DNA of 64,000 nt from Streptomyces sp. NBC_00490 (GTDB taxonomy: Bacteria > Actinomycetota > Actinomycetes > Streptomycetales > Streptomycetaceae). Where the stretch lies: NCBI RefSeq assembly GCF_036013645.1, contig NZ_CP107869.1, forward strand, positions 7,068,001 to 7,132,000, in the 5' to 3' direction. The notes under the pieces are model-generated. The model was given only the letters and a program-made list of their open reading frames with translations. It had not been told where the DNA came from and searched no databases. Of the stretch, positions 26,701 to 34,366 are shown piece by piece; positions within the stretch are counted from its first letter, which is position 1, and the number at the start of each line of letters is the position of its first letter. The position numbers were made by a program, and so were the translations under genes.

Positions 26701-27084
26701 GGCGACGACCGTCTTGTCGTCCTCACCCAGGCCCTGGAGCAGCGGGGCGGCGGTGGAGTCGCGCTCGGTGTAGAGGGCGTCGCCGTAGGTGAGGGCGGCC
26801 CGGACCAGACGTGCGGTCTTCTCCGCGTCCTCGGCCTGCTGCCAGGTGTCGATCGAGCTCTTCACCTGGAAGCCGCCCATGACGAGGCCGACCAGCACGG
26901 GTATGAGCAGGATCGCGTTCAGCCGCGTCGGCACGCGCCAGTTGCGCGGGGAGAGACGGCTGCCGCTCGGAGCGGGCGCGGCCGTCGGTTCCGAACCGGG
27001 CACAGGGGCGGGCGCCGCTCCGCGCGGCGGCGGGGTGAAGTTGCCCCGGGCCGACGGCTCGGGACCGTTCTTGCTTCGCCTCAC
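23800..27084 (-). CDS. cvnA2: Conservon sensor kinase-like protein CvnA (left conservon)
   Basis: 1094 residues, GTG start. Cytoplasmic Pro-rich N-terminus, TM1 (about 55-75), extracytoplasmic nitrate/nitrite-sensing (NIT-like) helical domain (about 80-380), TM2 (about 383-403), HAMP (about 405-470), a kinase-like helical region with LFRLDHLATRMRRNGENLLVLAGEEPGRRW, and a HATPase domain (about 575-690; LLAELLENATTFSSP, EIHDKGIGL, GLFVVGRLSDRHGI). From about 700 to the end is a disordered Gln/Tyr/Gly-rich tail with QQAPYAEPQ-like stretches, closing with the conserved AGGVTSSGLPRRVPKANLVEG and VSRAPEDVRGRLSNLRRG. It heads the cvnABCD operon; ligand unknown. Confidence 0.92.
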   Translation of the reverse strand: MRRSKNGPEPSARGNFTPPPRGAAPAPVPGSEPTAAPAPSGSRLSPRNWRVPTRLNAILLIPVLVGLVMGGFQVKSSIDTWQQAEDAEKTARLVRAALTYGDALYTERDSTAAPLLQGLGEDDKTVVAARKATDTAADAFDEAAQNMPQTAGLQRRLQIFRKVEPKLQKLRTAAYTKNLAGVQTEEGYVEVAHPLMEFSNELGLGTGNITSYGRTVYAIALTKASLSLERSIGMHLLIKPGTDDKSFAAQRTALTSYAYLEGIAIEEYIGGGTEADAQKLDTLQKQALADGAAMAKEAKQKNSAYVAPPADPVDMVRGIGGLTSTDKSERDALATKGITAENWWAVNTLKYNVYRTIESDMADKAVDEAASIADEAQRDAFVTGAAVVVALLAAFILAGMVARQMSRSMRQLRNAAFGIAEQRLPMLVDQLSRTDPGRVDTRVTPIPITSTDEIGEVARAFDQVHREAVRLAAEQALLRGNINAIFTNLSRRNQSLIEGQLTLITELENNEADPDQLENLFRLDHLATRMRRNGENLLVLAGEEPGRRWDQPVPLVDVLRAASSEVEQYERIELSGVPEAEIHGRAVTDLVHLLAELLENATTFSSPQTKVRVTATRLPDGRVMIEIHDKGIGLTAEDFADINHKLANPPTVDAAISQRMGLFVVGRLSDRHGIRVQLRPSGEQAGTTSLVMLPDAITHGGGGEQQQPSQDEFTVSQIIPEQSFGGENFNNGLPMRTAAELGFDDSRYTEVPDDIRELDPVGRSLMREERRAALEAQHGQPSLEGPANPSYADEFDAQQAAYENGHGGFQQPSGYEEQQQAPYAEPQRAAYEEPQQQASYDEQYYAPNGGMPQNDGFSANGGYPEPTYAEPSQADHTSVPESIPAFEERRYQDDWPQQDGYQNGYQDQYAPEAESAQAADVGERDHVGFDRPGPAPSASHDLTEAGLPRRGSGGGGANGTARANGTNGTGSTTDMFGSRHVAQEQPASAPESNGTGNGDWRSANDERWQQASALKKPKAGGVTSSGLPRRVPKANLVEGAAETTPQGGPQVSRAPEDVRGRLSNLRRGVERGRSASSETNGQGFGSDSTYNQER

Positions 27085-27284
27085 TCGACCAACAACCTTC
27101 CGGCGGGGTCGGCACCAACGTTGTGCCGCAGTCTCTCAGAGCCCAGTACGCCATCGACTAGTGAGTACGTCTTTGACTATTGGGCAGTTCAGGCATTCCA
27201 GCATGTCCGCCTACGGTCCTCCAAACATGCGAGGGCGAGGATTCGGAGTGATGTAAGCCCTAGATAAAACGGTCATAAAGAGCG

Positions 27285-27309
27285 AGCCCCGTCAAATGAC
27301 GGGGCTTTT
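27285..27309. terminator. Terminator hairpin between the two conservons
   Basis: AGCCCCGTCA (27285-27294) pairs perfectly with TGACGGGGCT (27297-27306), with TTTT on the plus side and CGCTCTTTA on the minus side. It separates the conservon operons; the rest of 27085-27463 shows no gene and probably carries the promoter of the left operon. Confidence 0.7.
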
Positions 27310-27463
27310 GTGAGCGCAGTGAGACCGCTTGGCAACGACGCGTGGCCGTACCACCCGATTCCTCTGCCGAAACGTTATGAACACCGGGGCCGACCGTGTC
27401 AAAGGACACAGCCGGCTCCGGGGCGTCTACGACAACTTCCGTACGGCGCGGACGATTTGTGTG

Positions 27464-28039
27464 CTAGCGCAGCCGTGCCATCAAAGCGTGCTCGACCAGC
27501 GTGATCAGGGCACTCTTCGCATCCGAGCGGTGGCGGGCGTCCGTCGTGATGATCGGGGTGTCCGGACCGATCTGCAGCGCCTCGCGCACCTCCTCGGGTG
27601 CGTAGGGCTGGTGCCCCTCGAAGCCGTTGAGCGCGACGACGAAGGGGAGTCCCGAGTTCTCGAAGTAGTCGACCGCGGGGAAGCAGTCGGCGAGACGGCG
27701 GGTGTCCACCAGCACGATCGCGCCGATGGCACCGCGCACCAGGTCGTCCCACATGAACCAGAACCGGTCCTGGCCCGGCGTACCGAAGAGGTACAGGATC
27801 AGGTCCTGGTCCAGGGTGATGCGTCCGAAGTCCATGGCGACCGTGGTGGTCGTCTTGCCCCCGGTGTGCGTGAGGTCGTCGATCCCCGCGCTCGCCGAGG
27901 TCATGACGGCCTCGGTGCGCAGCGGGTTGATCTCGGAGACGGCGCCCACGAACGTGGTCTTGCCGACGCCGAAGCCGCCGGCCACCACGATCTTCGCGGA
28001 GGTGGTCGCCCGGCCTCCGTCAGAGCTTGCGAAGTCCAC
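27464..28039 (-). CDS. cvnD1: Conservon GTPase-like protein CvnD (right conservon)
   Basis: 191 residues, GTG start at 28039 overlapping cvnC by 20 bp. Same G-motifs as its neighbour paralogue: GGFGVGKTT, FGTPGQDRFWFMWDDLVRG and NGFEG. Differences from the left copy are confined to a few positions near the N-terminus (two residues fewer) and at scattered sites (for example HQPYAPEE for NQPYNPDE). Last gene of the right conservon; 379 bp separate it from the next cvnA. Confidence 0.9.
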   Translation of the reverse strand: MDFASSDGGRATTSAKIVVAGGFGVGKTTFVGAVSEINPLRTEAVMTSASAGIDDLTHTGGKTTTTVAMDFGRITLDQDLILYLFGTPGQDRFWFMWDDLVRGAIGAIVLVDTRRLADCFPAVDYFENSGLPFVVALNGFEGHQPYAPEEVREALQIGPDTPIITTDARHRSDAKSALITLVEHALMARLR

Positions 28040-28415
28040 TGAGCACCCTTTCGAGCAGTGTCACGTCCGGAGCGCCGGTGCTCTCGTCGCCGCCCGGCTG
28101 GTGGATGGCGACGAGACCCGCCTCGGCGAGGTCCGCGACGAGGATGCGGGCCACACCGAGCGGCATGGCCAGGAGCGCCGACACCTCGGCCACCGACTTC
28201 ACCTCACGGCACAGGTGGCAGATGCGCTGGTGCTCGGGGAGCAGGCCCATCAGTGCCGCCGGGTCGGCCGTGGTGCTGATCAGGGCCTCTATGGCGAGCT
28301 GGTAGCGCGGCCGGGTCCGGCCGCCGGTCATCGCGTACGGACGTACCAGCGGCTGGTCGCCCTCATCCTCGTACGGCTCCGCGTACGGATCATGAGAGGC
28401 GTTGGGCGGGGTCAT
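28020..28415 (-). CDS. cvnC1: Conservon DUF742 protein CvnC (right conservon)
   Basis: 131 residues from ATG 28415, preceded by CCGGAGGATTC (ideal spacing). DUF742 domain with VRPYAMTGGRTRPRYQLAIE, LPEHQRICHLCREVKSVAEV and LGVARILVADLAEAGLV. The N-terminal tail is only about 20 residues, against about 85 in the left copy. An in-frame start at 28463 would add 16 residues but has a weaker ribosome site. Confidence 0.88.
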   Translation of the reverse strand: MTPPNASHDPYAEPYEDEGDQPLVRPYAMTGGRTRPRYQLAIEALISTTADPAALMGLLPEHQRICHLCREVKSVAEVSALLAMPLGVARILVADLAEAGLVAIHQPGGDESTGAPDVTLLERVLSGLRKL

Positions 28416-28525
28416 GAATCCTCCGGGCGGGACAGCAAGTCGGTGAGTCAAGCCGTCTGACATGGCCGTGGGGGGATTGTGGCGGCCGGACGGTGGTTTG
28501 GTGAGACAGGTGGATCCGGGGCCGG

Positions 28526-28948
28526 TCAGTGAAGCAGACTGCCCTGTAGTTCGGCGCGGAGATCAGGCGTGAGGACCGCCCCCGCGCGGTCGACGAGCAG
28601 GGCCATCTCGTAGCCGACCAGGCCGATGTCGCAGTCCGGGTGCGCGAGCACGGCCAGCGACGAGCCGTCCGAGACGGACATCAGGAACAGGAAACCCCGC
28701 TCCATCTCGACGACCGTCTGTGCCACGTTGCCGCCCTCGAAGATCCGGGAGGCCCCGGCCGTCAGCGAGGTGAGACCCGACGCGACGGCCGCGAGCTGGT
28801 CGGCGCGGTCGCGCGGAAAACCCTCGGACATCGCCAGAAGGAGTCCGTCGGCGGACACGACGACGGTGTGGGACACCCCGGGGGTGTTGTCCACGAAGTT
28901 GGTGATCAACCAGTTCAGGTTCTGTGCCGCCTGGCTCATCGGGCTCAA
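28526..28948 (-). CDS. cvnB1: Conservon roadblock/LC7 protein CvnB (right conservon)
   Basis: 140 residues, roadblock/LC7 domain. TTG start at 28948 directly abuts the cvnA stop (28949-28951) and lies six bases after GGAG; the alternative ATG at 28939 is 15 bases away. Protein is nearly identical to the left CvnB (differences such as GGNVAQ for GGSVNQ and HPDCDIGLVG for HPEADIGLIG). Predicted partner and GTPase regulator of CvnD. Confidence 0.88.
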   Translation of the reverse strand: MSPMSQAAQNLNWLITNFVDNTPGVSHTVVVSADGLLLAMSEGFPRDRADQLAAVASGLTSLTAGASRIFEGGNVAQTVVEMERGFLFLMSVSDGSSLAVLAHPDCDIGLVGYEMALLVDRAGAVLTPDLRAELQGSLLH

Positions 28949-31900
28949 CTAACGCTCCTGCTGGTGAGTGGGGCTCGGGAAGCTGCCCGTCTGGCCGGTG
29001 CCGGCCTGACGACCTTGCTGGATACCCCGACGGAGATTGGTCAGCCGGCCGCGTACGTCATCAGGCGCACGCGAGACCGCCGGACCGGATTGGTGCTGTT
29101 GCTGCTGAGCCGTGCCCGGGACGAGGTTCGCCCGGGGCACCCGGCGCGGGAGGCCGGAGGTGGTGACTCCGCCCGCGGCCGGCTGCCTGACCCGCTCGGC
29201 CTGCCGGACGAGATCGTCGTTCGGCGAGCTGCGCCAGGAGGAGTTGGCCGCGGTCCGCTGGGGAGCGGAGGCGGAGGACTGGGGAGCCGCGGGAGTCTGC
29301 GGCTGCTGCGGGGCCTGAGCCGGAGCGCTGCCCTGCTGATCCTGCTGGCCGGCCTGCTGACCGTGGAACCAGTTGGTCTCCAGGGTGTCGTACAGCGGCG
29401 TCCGTCCGTCGCCCGCGCTCGTCGCCGGAGGCAGCGCCTCGGGCTCCTGACGGGCGGGACGCTGCGGACGCGGCGGGACCGGGGGAAGCGGGGCGCCGAA
29501 GTCGGCCGGACCACGTCCGCCGTTCGTCTGCGGGCGCTCGAACTGGCCGGTGTGCTGCGGGTTCTGCTGACCCGGCAGCGCGTGCTGGCCGGTGGAGCCG
29601 CTGTCCTGGCCCGGCATCGGGAACTGGCCCGTGGAGCCGTTGTCGTACCCCTGCGGAACCGTGAACGGGCCCGTCGCCGAGGGGCTGTTCTGCCCCGCGG
29701 TGCCGAAGACGTCCGGGCGGACGAACGAACCCGTGCCGTTCTGCGGGGCGTCGTACTCGGAGCGGGCGAACTGACCGGTGTTCTGCGGGGCGTCGAAGTC
29801 CGGGCGGGCGAACTCGGAGGTGGAGCCGGGACCCTGGCGGCCGTCCGACCGGGGGATCGCGGGCATCTCCGTGGTCGCGCCCGGGCCCTGCCGGTCGTCG
29901 ATCCGCGGCATACGGGACGTCTGCGCGGAGTCCTGCTCGTCATGCCCGCGCGGGGTGTCGAGCGAGGTGTGCGAGATCTGCGGCTGCGCGTTCTCGTCGC
30001 TCCAGCTGGGCGTCCGGGGCTGCTGCGGGTTGCCGCCGGGCAGCTCGGCCCGCGGACCGCCACGGCCCGGGAGCTGACGCCCACGGCGACGGCCCTGCTG
30101 CTCGTTGCCCGAGGGAGCGGACTGCTGCGGCGGTACGGGACCGCGGCCGCCACCGAAGGCGTCCTGCGGCGCGGAGGTGCCCGCGGCCTGCAGACCCTGC
30201 GGGGCACCCGGCGCCTGACCGCCGAACCCGGCGCCCGCACCGGCCGGGGAAGGCCGGCCCTGCGGAGGAGCCGAGGGGGCCTGGGGTCCGCGCGCGCCAC
30301 CCGGCGCACCCGGACGACCGCCGTTGCCCGTGCCCGGCAGCGCGGCCCGCGGCCCCTGACCGGCATTGAGCCGGCCACCGGGCTGAGCGCCGGCACCGAG
30401 GGGCGCACCCGCACCGAACGCGCCGCCCTGCTGGCCGGGGCCACGACGGGCCGCGGCCACACCGGCGGACGCCTGTGCGGCGGACGGGGCGCCACCGGCA
30501 CCCTGGCCGGGCTTGGGCTGCGGCTTCTTGCCGCCCTGGGCGACATCGACGGGCAGCATGACCAGCGCGGTCGTACCACCGGAGTCGGACGGGCGCAGCT
30601 GGATGCGGATGCCGTGCCGCTGCGACAGCCGGCCGACCACGAACAGACCCATGCGGCGGGAGACCGAGACGTCCACGGTGGGCGGCGAGGCGAGCCGCTC
30701 GTTGATCGCCGCGAGGTCCTCGGGGGAGAGGCCGATGCCGGTGTCGTGGATCTCGATCAGTACGCGGCCGTCGGGCAGCGCGTGACCGGTGACCTTGACC
30801 TTGGTCTGCGGTGAGGAGAAGGAGGTCGCGTTCTCGAGCAGCTCGGCGAGGAGGTGCACGAGGTCGTTGACGACGCGGCCGGCGACTTCGGTGGTCGGCA
30901 CCGAGGCCAGCTCGATGCGCTCGTACTGCTCCACCTCGGAGGCGGCGGCGCGGAGCACGTCGACCAGCGGGACCGGGCGGGTCCAGCGGCGGCCGGGCTC
31001 TTCACCGGCGAGGACCAGGAGGTTCTCACCGTTACGGCGCATACGGGTCGCGAGGTGGTCCAGCTTGAACAGCGAGGACAGCTGGTCCGGGTCGGCCTCA
31101 CGGGACTCGAGCTCGGAGATCAGCGACAGCTGGCGCTGGATAAGACCCTGGGAGCGGCGCGAGAGGTTGGTGAACATCGCGTTGACGTTGCCCCGGAGGA
31201 GGGCCTGCTCGGCGGCGAGGCGGACCGCCTCGCGGTGCACGTCGTCGAAGGCCGCGGCCACCTTGCCGATCTCGTCCCGGGAGTGCACACCGACCGACTC
31301 CACGGACGTGTCGACGTCCTGCGGGTCGGACTCGGACAGCTGCTTGACCAGCTCGGGCAGCCGGTCCGTGGCGACCTTGGTGGCGGTCTCCTCCAGGCGG
31401 CGCAGCGAGCGGATCATGGACCGGGCCACCACGAAGGCGCCGACGAGCGAGATGCCGAGCACGAGCAGGATCAGCGCACCGGAGATGATCGCTTCCTGCT
31501 CCGACTCGTTGCGCAGCTCGCGGGCCTTCTGCTCCATCTCCTCGAGCAGCGTGTGCTCGATCTTGCCCATCTGGTCGATCTTGGAGGAGCTGTCGTCCAC
31601 CCAGTCCTGGTAGGACCGCTTGTCCAGGTTCTCCAGGCCGTCCTGGGCGTTCAGGGCCCGGCTGGCGTAGGTGTCGGCGGACTGGATGGTCGAGTTGTTG
31701 TCGCTGATGGGCTCCATGAGCTCCACGGCGCTGGTCTTGCCGTAGATGACCTGGAAGCTCTTGATGTCGGCCTCTTCGTTGGTGAGAGCCGACTGGCCGT
31801 AGAGCCGGTCGTTCTCGGAGAGGTCGCCGAACGTCGTCTTGTTCGCGGGCAGCGCCGCCGCGAGGACCGCGCGCTGCACGGAGGAGTACTCCTTGGCGGC

Positions 31901-32683
31901 GGAGAAGGCCGCCAGGGCACGCGTGCGCTGGATCATCTCGGGGTTGCTGGTCGCCTGCGCCATGTCGCGCGAGAGGTCCAGCAGCTGCGTCACGAGGCGG
32001 TGGTAGGCCTCCACCGTCTGGGTGGAGTTGTTCTTCTGCTCGTACGCGGTGTTGCGGATCTTCTCGATACCGCGCAGGTTGCCGACCAGGAGCACCACGT
32101 TGTCGCGGATGCCCTGGAGGCCGTTGCCCTCGTCGCCGACCTCCTCCGAGGAGTCGACGAAGTCCTCGAGGGCGCGGTCCGTCTTGTCGCGCAGACCCTT
32201 GATCGTGTACTCGGTCGCGCTGGAACCGTGCGCCAGCGGGCCGGCGGACAGGTCGCGCTCCTTCTGGAGCGCGTCGGCCAGCGCCGTCGCCTGCTTGGTC
32301 ATGTCCGTCAGCAGCTTCATGTTCTCGAGCTGCTGGATGTCGTCCATGTTGTCGCTGATGCGCAGGGCGCCCAGCGAGGTGGCCGCGACCACGGGCAGCG
32401 CGAGCAGCGACACCAGGCGGGTGGAGATCCGCCAGTTGCGCAGCGCTATTCGCGAGCCGGGTCCGGTCGGGCCCTTGGGCGCCTTCACCGTCGGGGCGGC
32501 GGGGTTCGCGGGTCCGGAGGACGCCGCGCCGGGTCGACCGGAGCGCTCGCCCCCGTCACCGGACGTGGCCGCCTGGCCCTGGTTCTGGGCGTGCTGGGGC
32601 GCGGAGCCGCCTTTCGGGCCAGTCCCGCCGTGCGGCTCCGGCTCCGCCGAAGCGCTGCCATCCCTCTTGAAACGTCCCTGCAC
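28949..32683 (-). CDS. cvnA1: Conservon sensor kinase-like protein CvnA (right conservon)
   Basis: 1244 residues from GTG 32683 (protein begins MQGRFKRDG, AGAGG upstream); the frame is open to a GTG at 32734 that lacks a ribosome site. Pro/Gly-rich N-terminus, TM1 (about 88-108), long helical NIT-type sensor domain, TM2 (about 396-418), HAMP, kinase-like helices (LFKLDHLATRMRRNGENLLVLAGEEPGRRW), HATPase (about 590-710; LLAELLENATSFSSP, EIHDTGIGL, GLFVVGRLSQRHGI). A disordered tail of about 500 residues carries repeated TGQF phrases and ends with GVTTSGLPRRVPRANLVPG and VSRAPDDVRGRLTNLRRG, as in the neighbour. First gene of the right conservon. Confidence 0.9.
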   Translation of the reverse strand: MQGRFKRDGSASAEPEPHGGTGPKGGSAPQHAQNQGQAATSGDGGERSGRPGAASSGPANPAAPTVKAPKGPTGPGSRIALRNWRISTRLVSLLALPVVAATSLGALRISDNMDDIQQLENMKLLTDMTKQATALADALQKERDLSAGPLAHGSSATEYTIKGLRDKTDRALEDFVDSSEEVGDEGNGLQGIRDNVVLLVGNLRGIEKIRNTAYEQKNNSTQTVEAYHRLVTQLLDLSRDMAQATSNPEMIQRTRALAAFSAAKEYSSVQRAVLAAALPANKTTFGDLSENDRLYGQSALTNEEADIKSFQVIYGKTSAVELMEPISDNNSTIQSADTYASRALNAQDGLENLDKRSYQDWVDDSSSKIDQMGKIEHTLLEEMEQKARELRNESEQEAIISGALILLVLGISLVGAFVVARSMIRSLRRLEETATKVATDRLPELVKQLSESDPQDVDTSVESVGVHSRDEIGKVAAAFDDVHREAVRLAAEQALLRGNVNAMFTNLSRRSQGLIQRQLSLISELESREADPDQLSSLFKLDHLATRMRRNGENLLVLAGEEPGRRWTRPVPLVDVLRAAASEVEQYERIELASVPTTEVAGRVVNDLVHLLAELLENATSFSSPQTKVKVTGHALPDGRVLIEIHDTGIGLSPEDLAAINERLASPPTVDVSVSRRMGLFVVGRLSQRHGIRIQLRPSDSGGTTALVMLPVDVAQGGKKPQPKPGQGAGGAPSAAQASAGVAAARRGPGQQGGAFGAGAPLGAGAQPGGRLNAGQGPRAALPGTGNGGRPGAPGGARGPQAPSAPPQGRPSPAGAGAGFGGQAPGAPQGLQAAGTSAPQDAFGGGRGPVPPQQSAPSGNEQQGRRRGRQLPGRGGPRAELPGGNPQQPRTPSWSDENAQPQISHTSLDTPRGHDEQDSAQTSRMPRIDDRQGPGATTEMPAIPRSDGRQGPGSTSEFARPDFDAPQNTGQFARSEYDAPQNGTGSFVRPDVFGTAGQNSPSATGPFTVPQGYDNGSTGQFPMPGQDSGSTGQHALPGQQNPQHTGQFERPQTNGGRGPADFGAPLPPVPPRPQRPARQEPEALPPATSAGDGRTPLYDTLETNWFHGQQAGQQDQQGSAPAQAPQQPQTPAAPQSSASAPQRTAANSSWRSSPNDDLVRQAERVRQPAAGGVTTSGLPRRVPRANLVPGTAQQQQHQSGPAVSRAPDDVRGRLTNLRRGIQQGRQAGTGQTGSFPSPTHQQER

Positions 32684-33180
32684 TAGCGTCGCAACCTCTG
32701 GACCAGGCGCCCCTCCGAGTGAACGGAAGGACACGGTGTCGGCGTACTAGGGGGCGCCCTGAATTACGCCCCCCGATGGTCGTGAGTGACCGGCGCTGGC
32801 TCCCCCTTACTCGCCGCCACCCGGCGCGCGGAGCGCCCCCAGTGCGCCGGCTCGTTCCTGCGGCGGTCCGTGAGATTCCAGCACAGTGCAGGATCTCCAA
32901 CAAGGGCCGTAGGCCAGGCTGTGACTTCCGTGACAGCACGTGAGGGGCGGGTTACGAGACGTAGGAAGTGATCCACTCAAAAGCGGACGTACCCGAACGG
33001 ATCCCTTGTGGGACAAGGGTGTCCCAGTCGCCATGATCAGGAGCGGAATGGTGGCTTCAGGGGGTCAATGTCCGTTTCGTTGGGGTGGGTTGCGGGCCTG
33101 AATTGACCGCTTTGCGTCCCACCTCGTGAGCAAACTCACATGCAGATCATGGGGTCTTCACGCCTTCGGAGGGGAATCGC

Positions 33181-33210
33181 ATGTTTAGCCTGACGCTTTA
33201 CATGACGTAA
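33181..33210 (+). CDS. Possible 9-residue leader ORF upstream of the small ANPRRT gene
   Basis: ATG at 33181 is preceded by GGAGGGG at a near-ideal seven-base distance and encodes M-F-S-L-T-L-Y-M-T then TAA. It lies in the 616-bp divergent region 32684-33299 between cvnA and the small gene, which otherwise shows only an inverted repeat CCCTTG-TGGGA-CAAGGG (33003-33019) and ACAAG-GT-CTTGT (33270-33281). It may be a chance match. Confidence 0.25.
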   Translation: MFSLTLYMT

Positions 33211-33299
33211 CACTTTGACAACCCGCGCCCACCCGGGGCCCCTTGGGACCCATGCGGCGCCCTAAGACGACAAGGTCTTGTACAACCGTGAAGACGACG

Positions 33300-33473
33300 A
33301 TGATGTTCCGCAACATAGCCAACCCGCGGCGCACGACGCTGGCGCACCTCGAGGACGCCGACGACCTGCAGACCCCGGAGCTCCCGGAGCACTCGGTCGA
33401 CCTCCCGGCCCAGACCGCCAACCCGCGCCGCACGATCCTGATGGACGTCCCGGTCTCCGCCACCGCCGAGTAG
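33300..33473 (+). CDS. Small protein with duplicated ANPRRT motif, unknown function
   Basis: 57 residues if started at ATG 33300 (GTG 33288 and two ATGs further up are in frame). It contains two related stretches, IANPRRTTLAHLEDAD near the start and TANPRRTILMDVPV near the end, separated by an acidic Pro-rich spacer (TPELPEHSVDLPA). No Cys, signal peptide or membrane helix. It is transcribed divergently from cvnA. Small size, repeated core and acidic spacer recall a modified-peptide precursor or a docking peptide, but no modifying enzyme is nearby. Function not known. A GC hairpin (33492-33509) follows. Confidence 0.6.
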   Translation: MMFRNIANPRRTTLAHLEDADDLQTPELPEHSVDLPAQTANPRRTILMDVPVSATAE

Positions 33474-33491
33474 ATCACGCTCGCAGAGCCG

Positions 33492-33509
33492 TCGGGGCGC
33501 CCGCCCCGA
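33492..33509 (+). terminator. GC hairpin after the small ANPRRT gene
   Basis: TCGGGGC-GCCC-GCCCCGA forms a perfect seven-pair stem 18 bp after the small gene's stop. There is no U run. Downstream, TTGCCG (33529) and CAGACT (33551) with a 16-bp gap may be the promoter of the FAH-gltX operon. Confidence 0.45.
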
Positions 33510-33589
33510 TGCGCGAGGCGCCGGCCCCTTGCCGCGTTAGCCTGGAGCGTCAGACTCCAGACAGCTCAAGTGAGGGGCGCAAGGATCCC

Positions 33590-34366
33590 GTGCGCATCGC
33601 CAGATTCTCCATCGACGGGAACGTCGCCTTCGGCGCGGTCGAGGGCGACAAGCCGGACGAGCTCGTCCTCGACATCATCAAGGGCATCCCGTTCGCGGAC
33701 TTCGAGCTCTCCGGTACGAAGGTCCCGCTGAGCAAGGTCCGGCTGCTGCCGCCGGTGCTCCCCAACAAGGTCGTGGCCTACGGCCGCAACTACGCCGAGC
33801 ACGCGCGGGAACTGGGCAACGAGGTCCCCGACGCGCCGTTCGCCTTCTTCAAGCCGTCCACCTCGGTGATCGGCTCCGGCGACGAGATCCAGTACCCGTC
33901 CTTCTCCCAGGACCTCCACCACGAGGCCGAGCTGGCCGTGGTCATCGGCCGTATGTGCCGCGAGGTCCCGCGCGACCGCGTCAAGGACGTCATCCTCGGC
34001 TACACCTGCGCCAACGACATCACCGCCCGCGACGTCCAGAAGCGCGAGAAGCAGTGGGCCAGGGCCAAGGGCTTCGACACCTCCTGCCCGCTCGGCCCCT
34101 GGGTGGAGACGGACCTCGACCCCTCCGATCTCACGATCCAGCTCACGGTCAACGGCCAACAGCGCCAGCTCGGCCGCACCAGCGAGATGATCCACCCGAT
34201 CGAGGATCTGATCGTCAACATCTCCGAGGCCATGACGCTGCTCCCCGGCGACGTGATCCTCACGGGCACCCCGGCAGGCGTCGGGCCGCTCACCGTCGGC
34301 GACGAGGTCGCCGTCACCATCGAAGGCATCGGCACTCTCACCAACAAGGTTGTCAAGCGTGGCTAG
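33590..34366 (+). CDS. Fumarylacetoacetate hydrolase (FAH) family protein
   Basis: 258 residues from GTG 33590 (AAGG upstream); the frame extends left but without FAH sequence. Short N-terminal lead, then the FAH catalytic domain from about residue 58: VAYGRNYAEHARELG, PFAFFKPSTSVIG, metal-binding HHEAELAVVIG, GYTCANDITARDVQ, LGPWVETDLDPSDL and LLPGDVILTGTPAGVGPL. Such enzymes act as acylpyruvate hydrolases or decarboxylases of oxo-acids with a divalent metal. Substrate unknown. The end overlaps gltX by eight bases. Confidence 0.88.
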   Translation: MRIARFSIDGNVAFGAVEGDKPDELVLDIIKGIPFADFELSGTKVPLSKVRLLPPVLPNKVVAYGRNYAEHARELGNEVPDAPFAFFKPSTSVIGSGDEIQYPSFSQDLHHEAELAVVIGRMCREVPRDRVKDVILGYTCANDITARDVQKREKQWARAKGFDTSCPLGPWVETDLDPSDLTIQLTVNGQQRQLGRTSEMIHPIEDLIVNISEAMTLLPGDVILTGTPAGVGPLTVGDEVAVTIEGIGTLTNKVVKRG

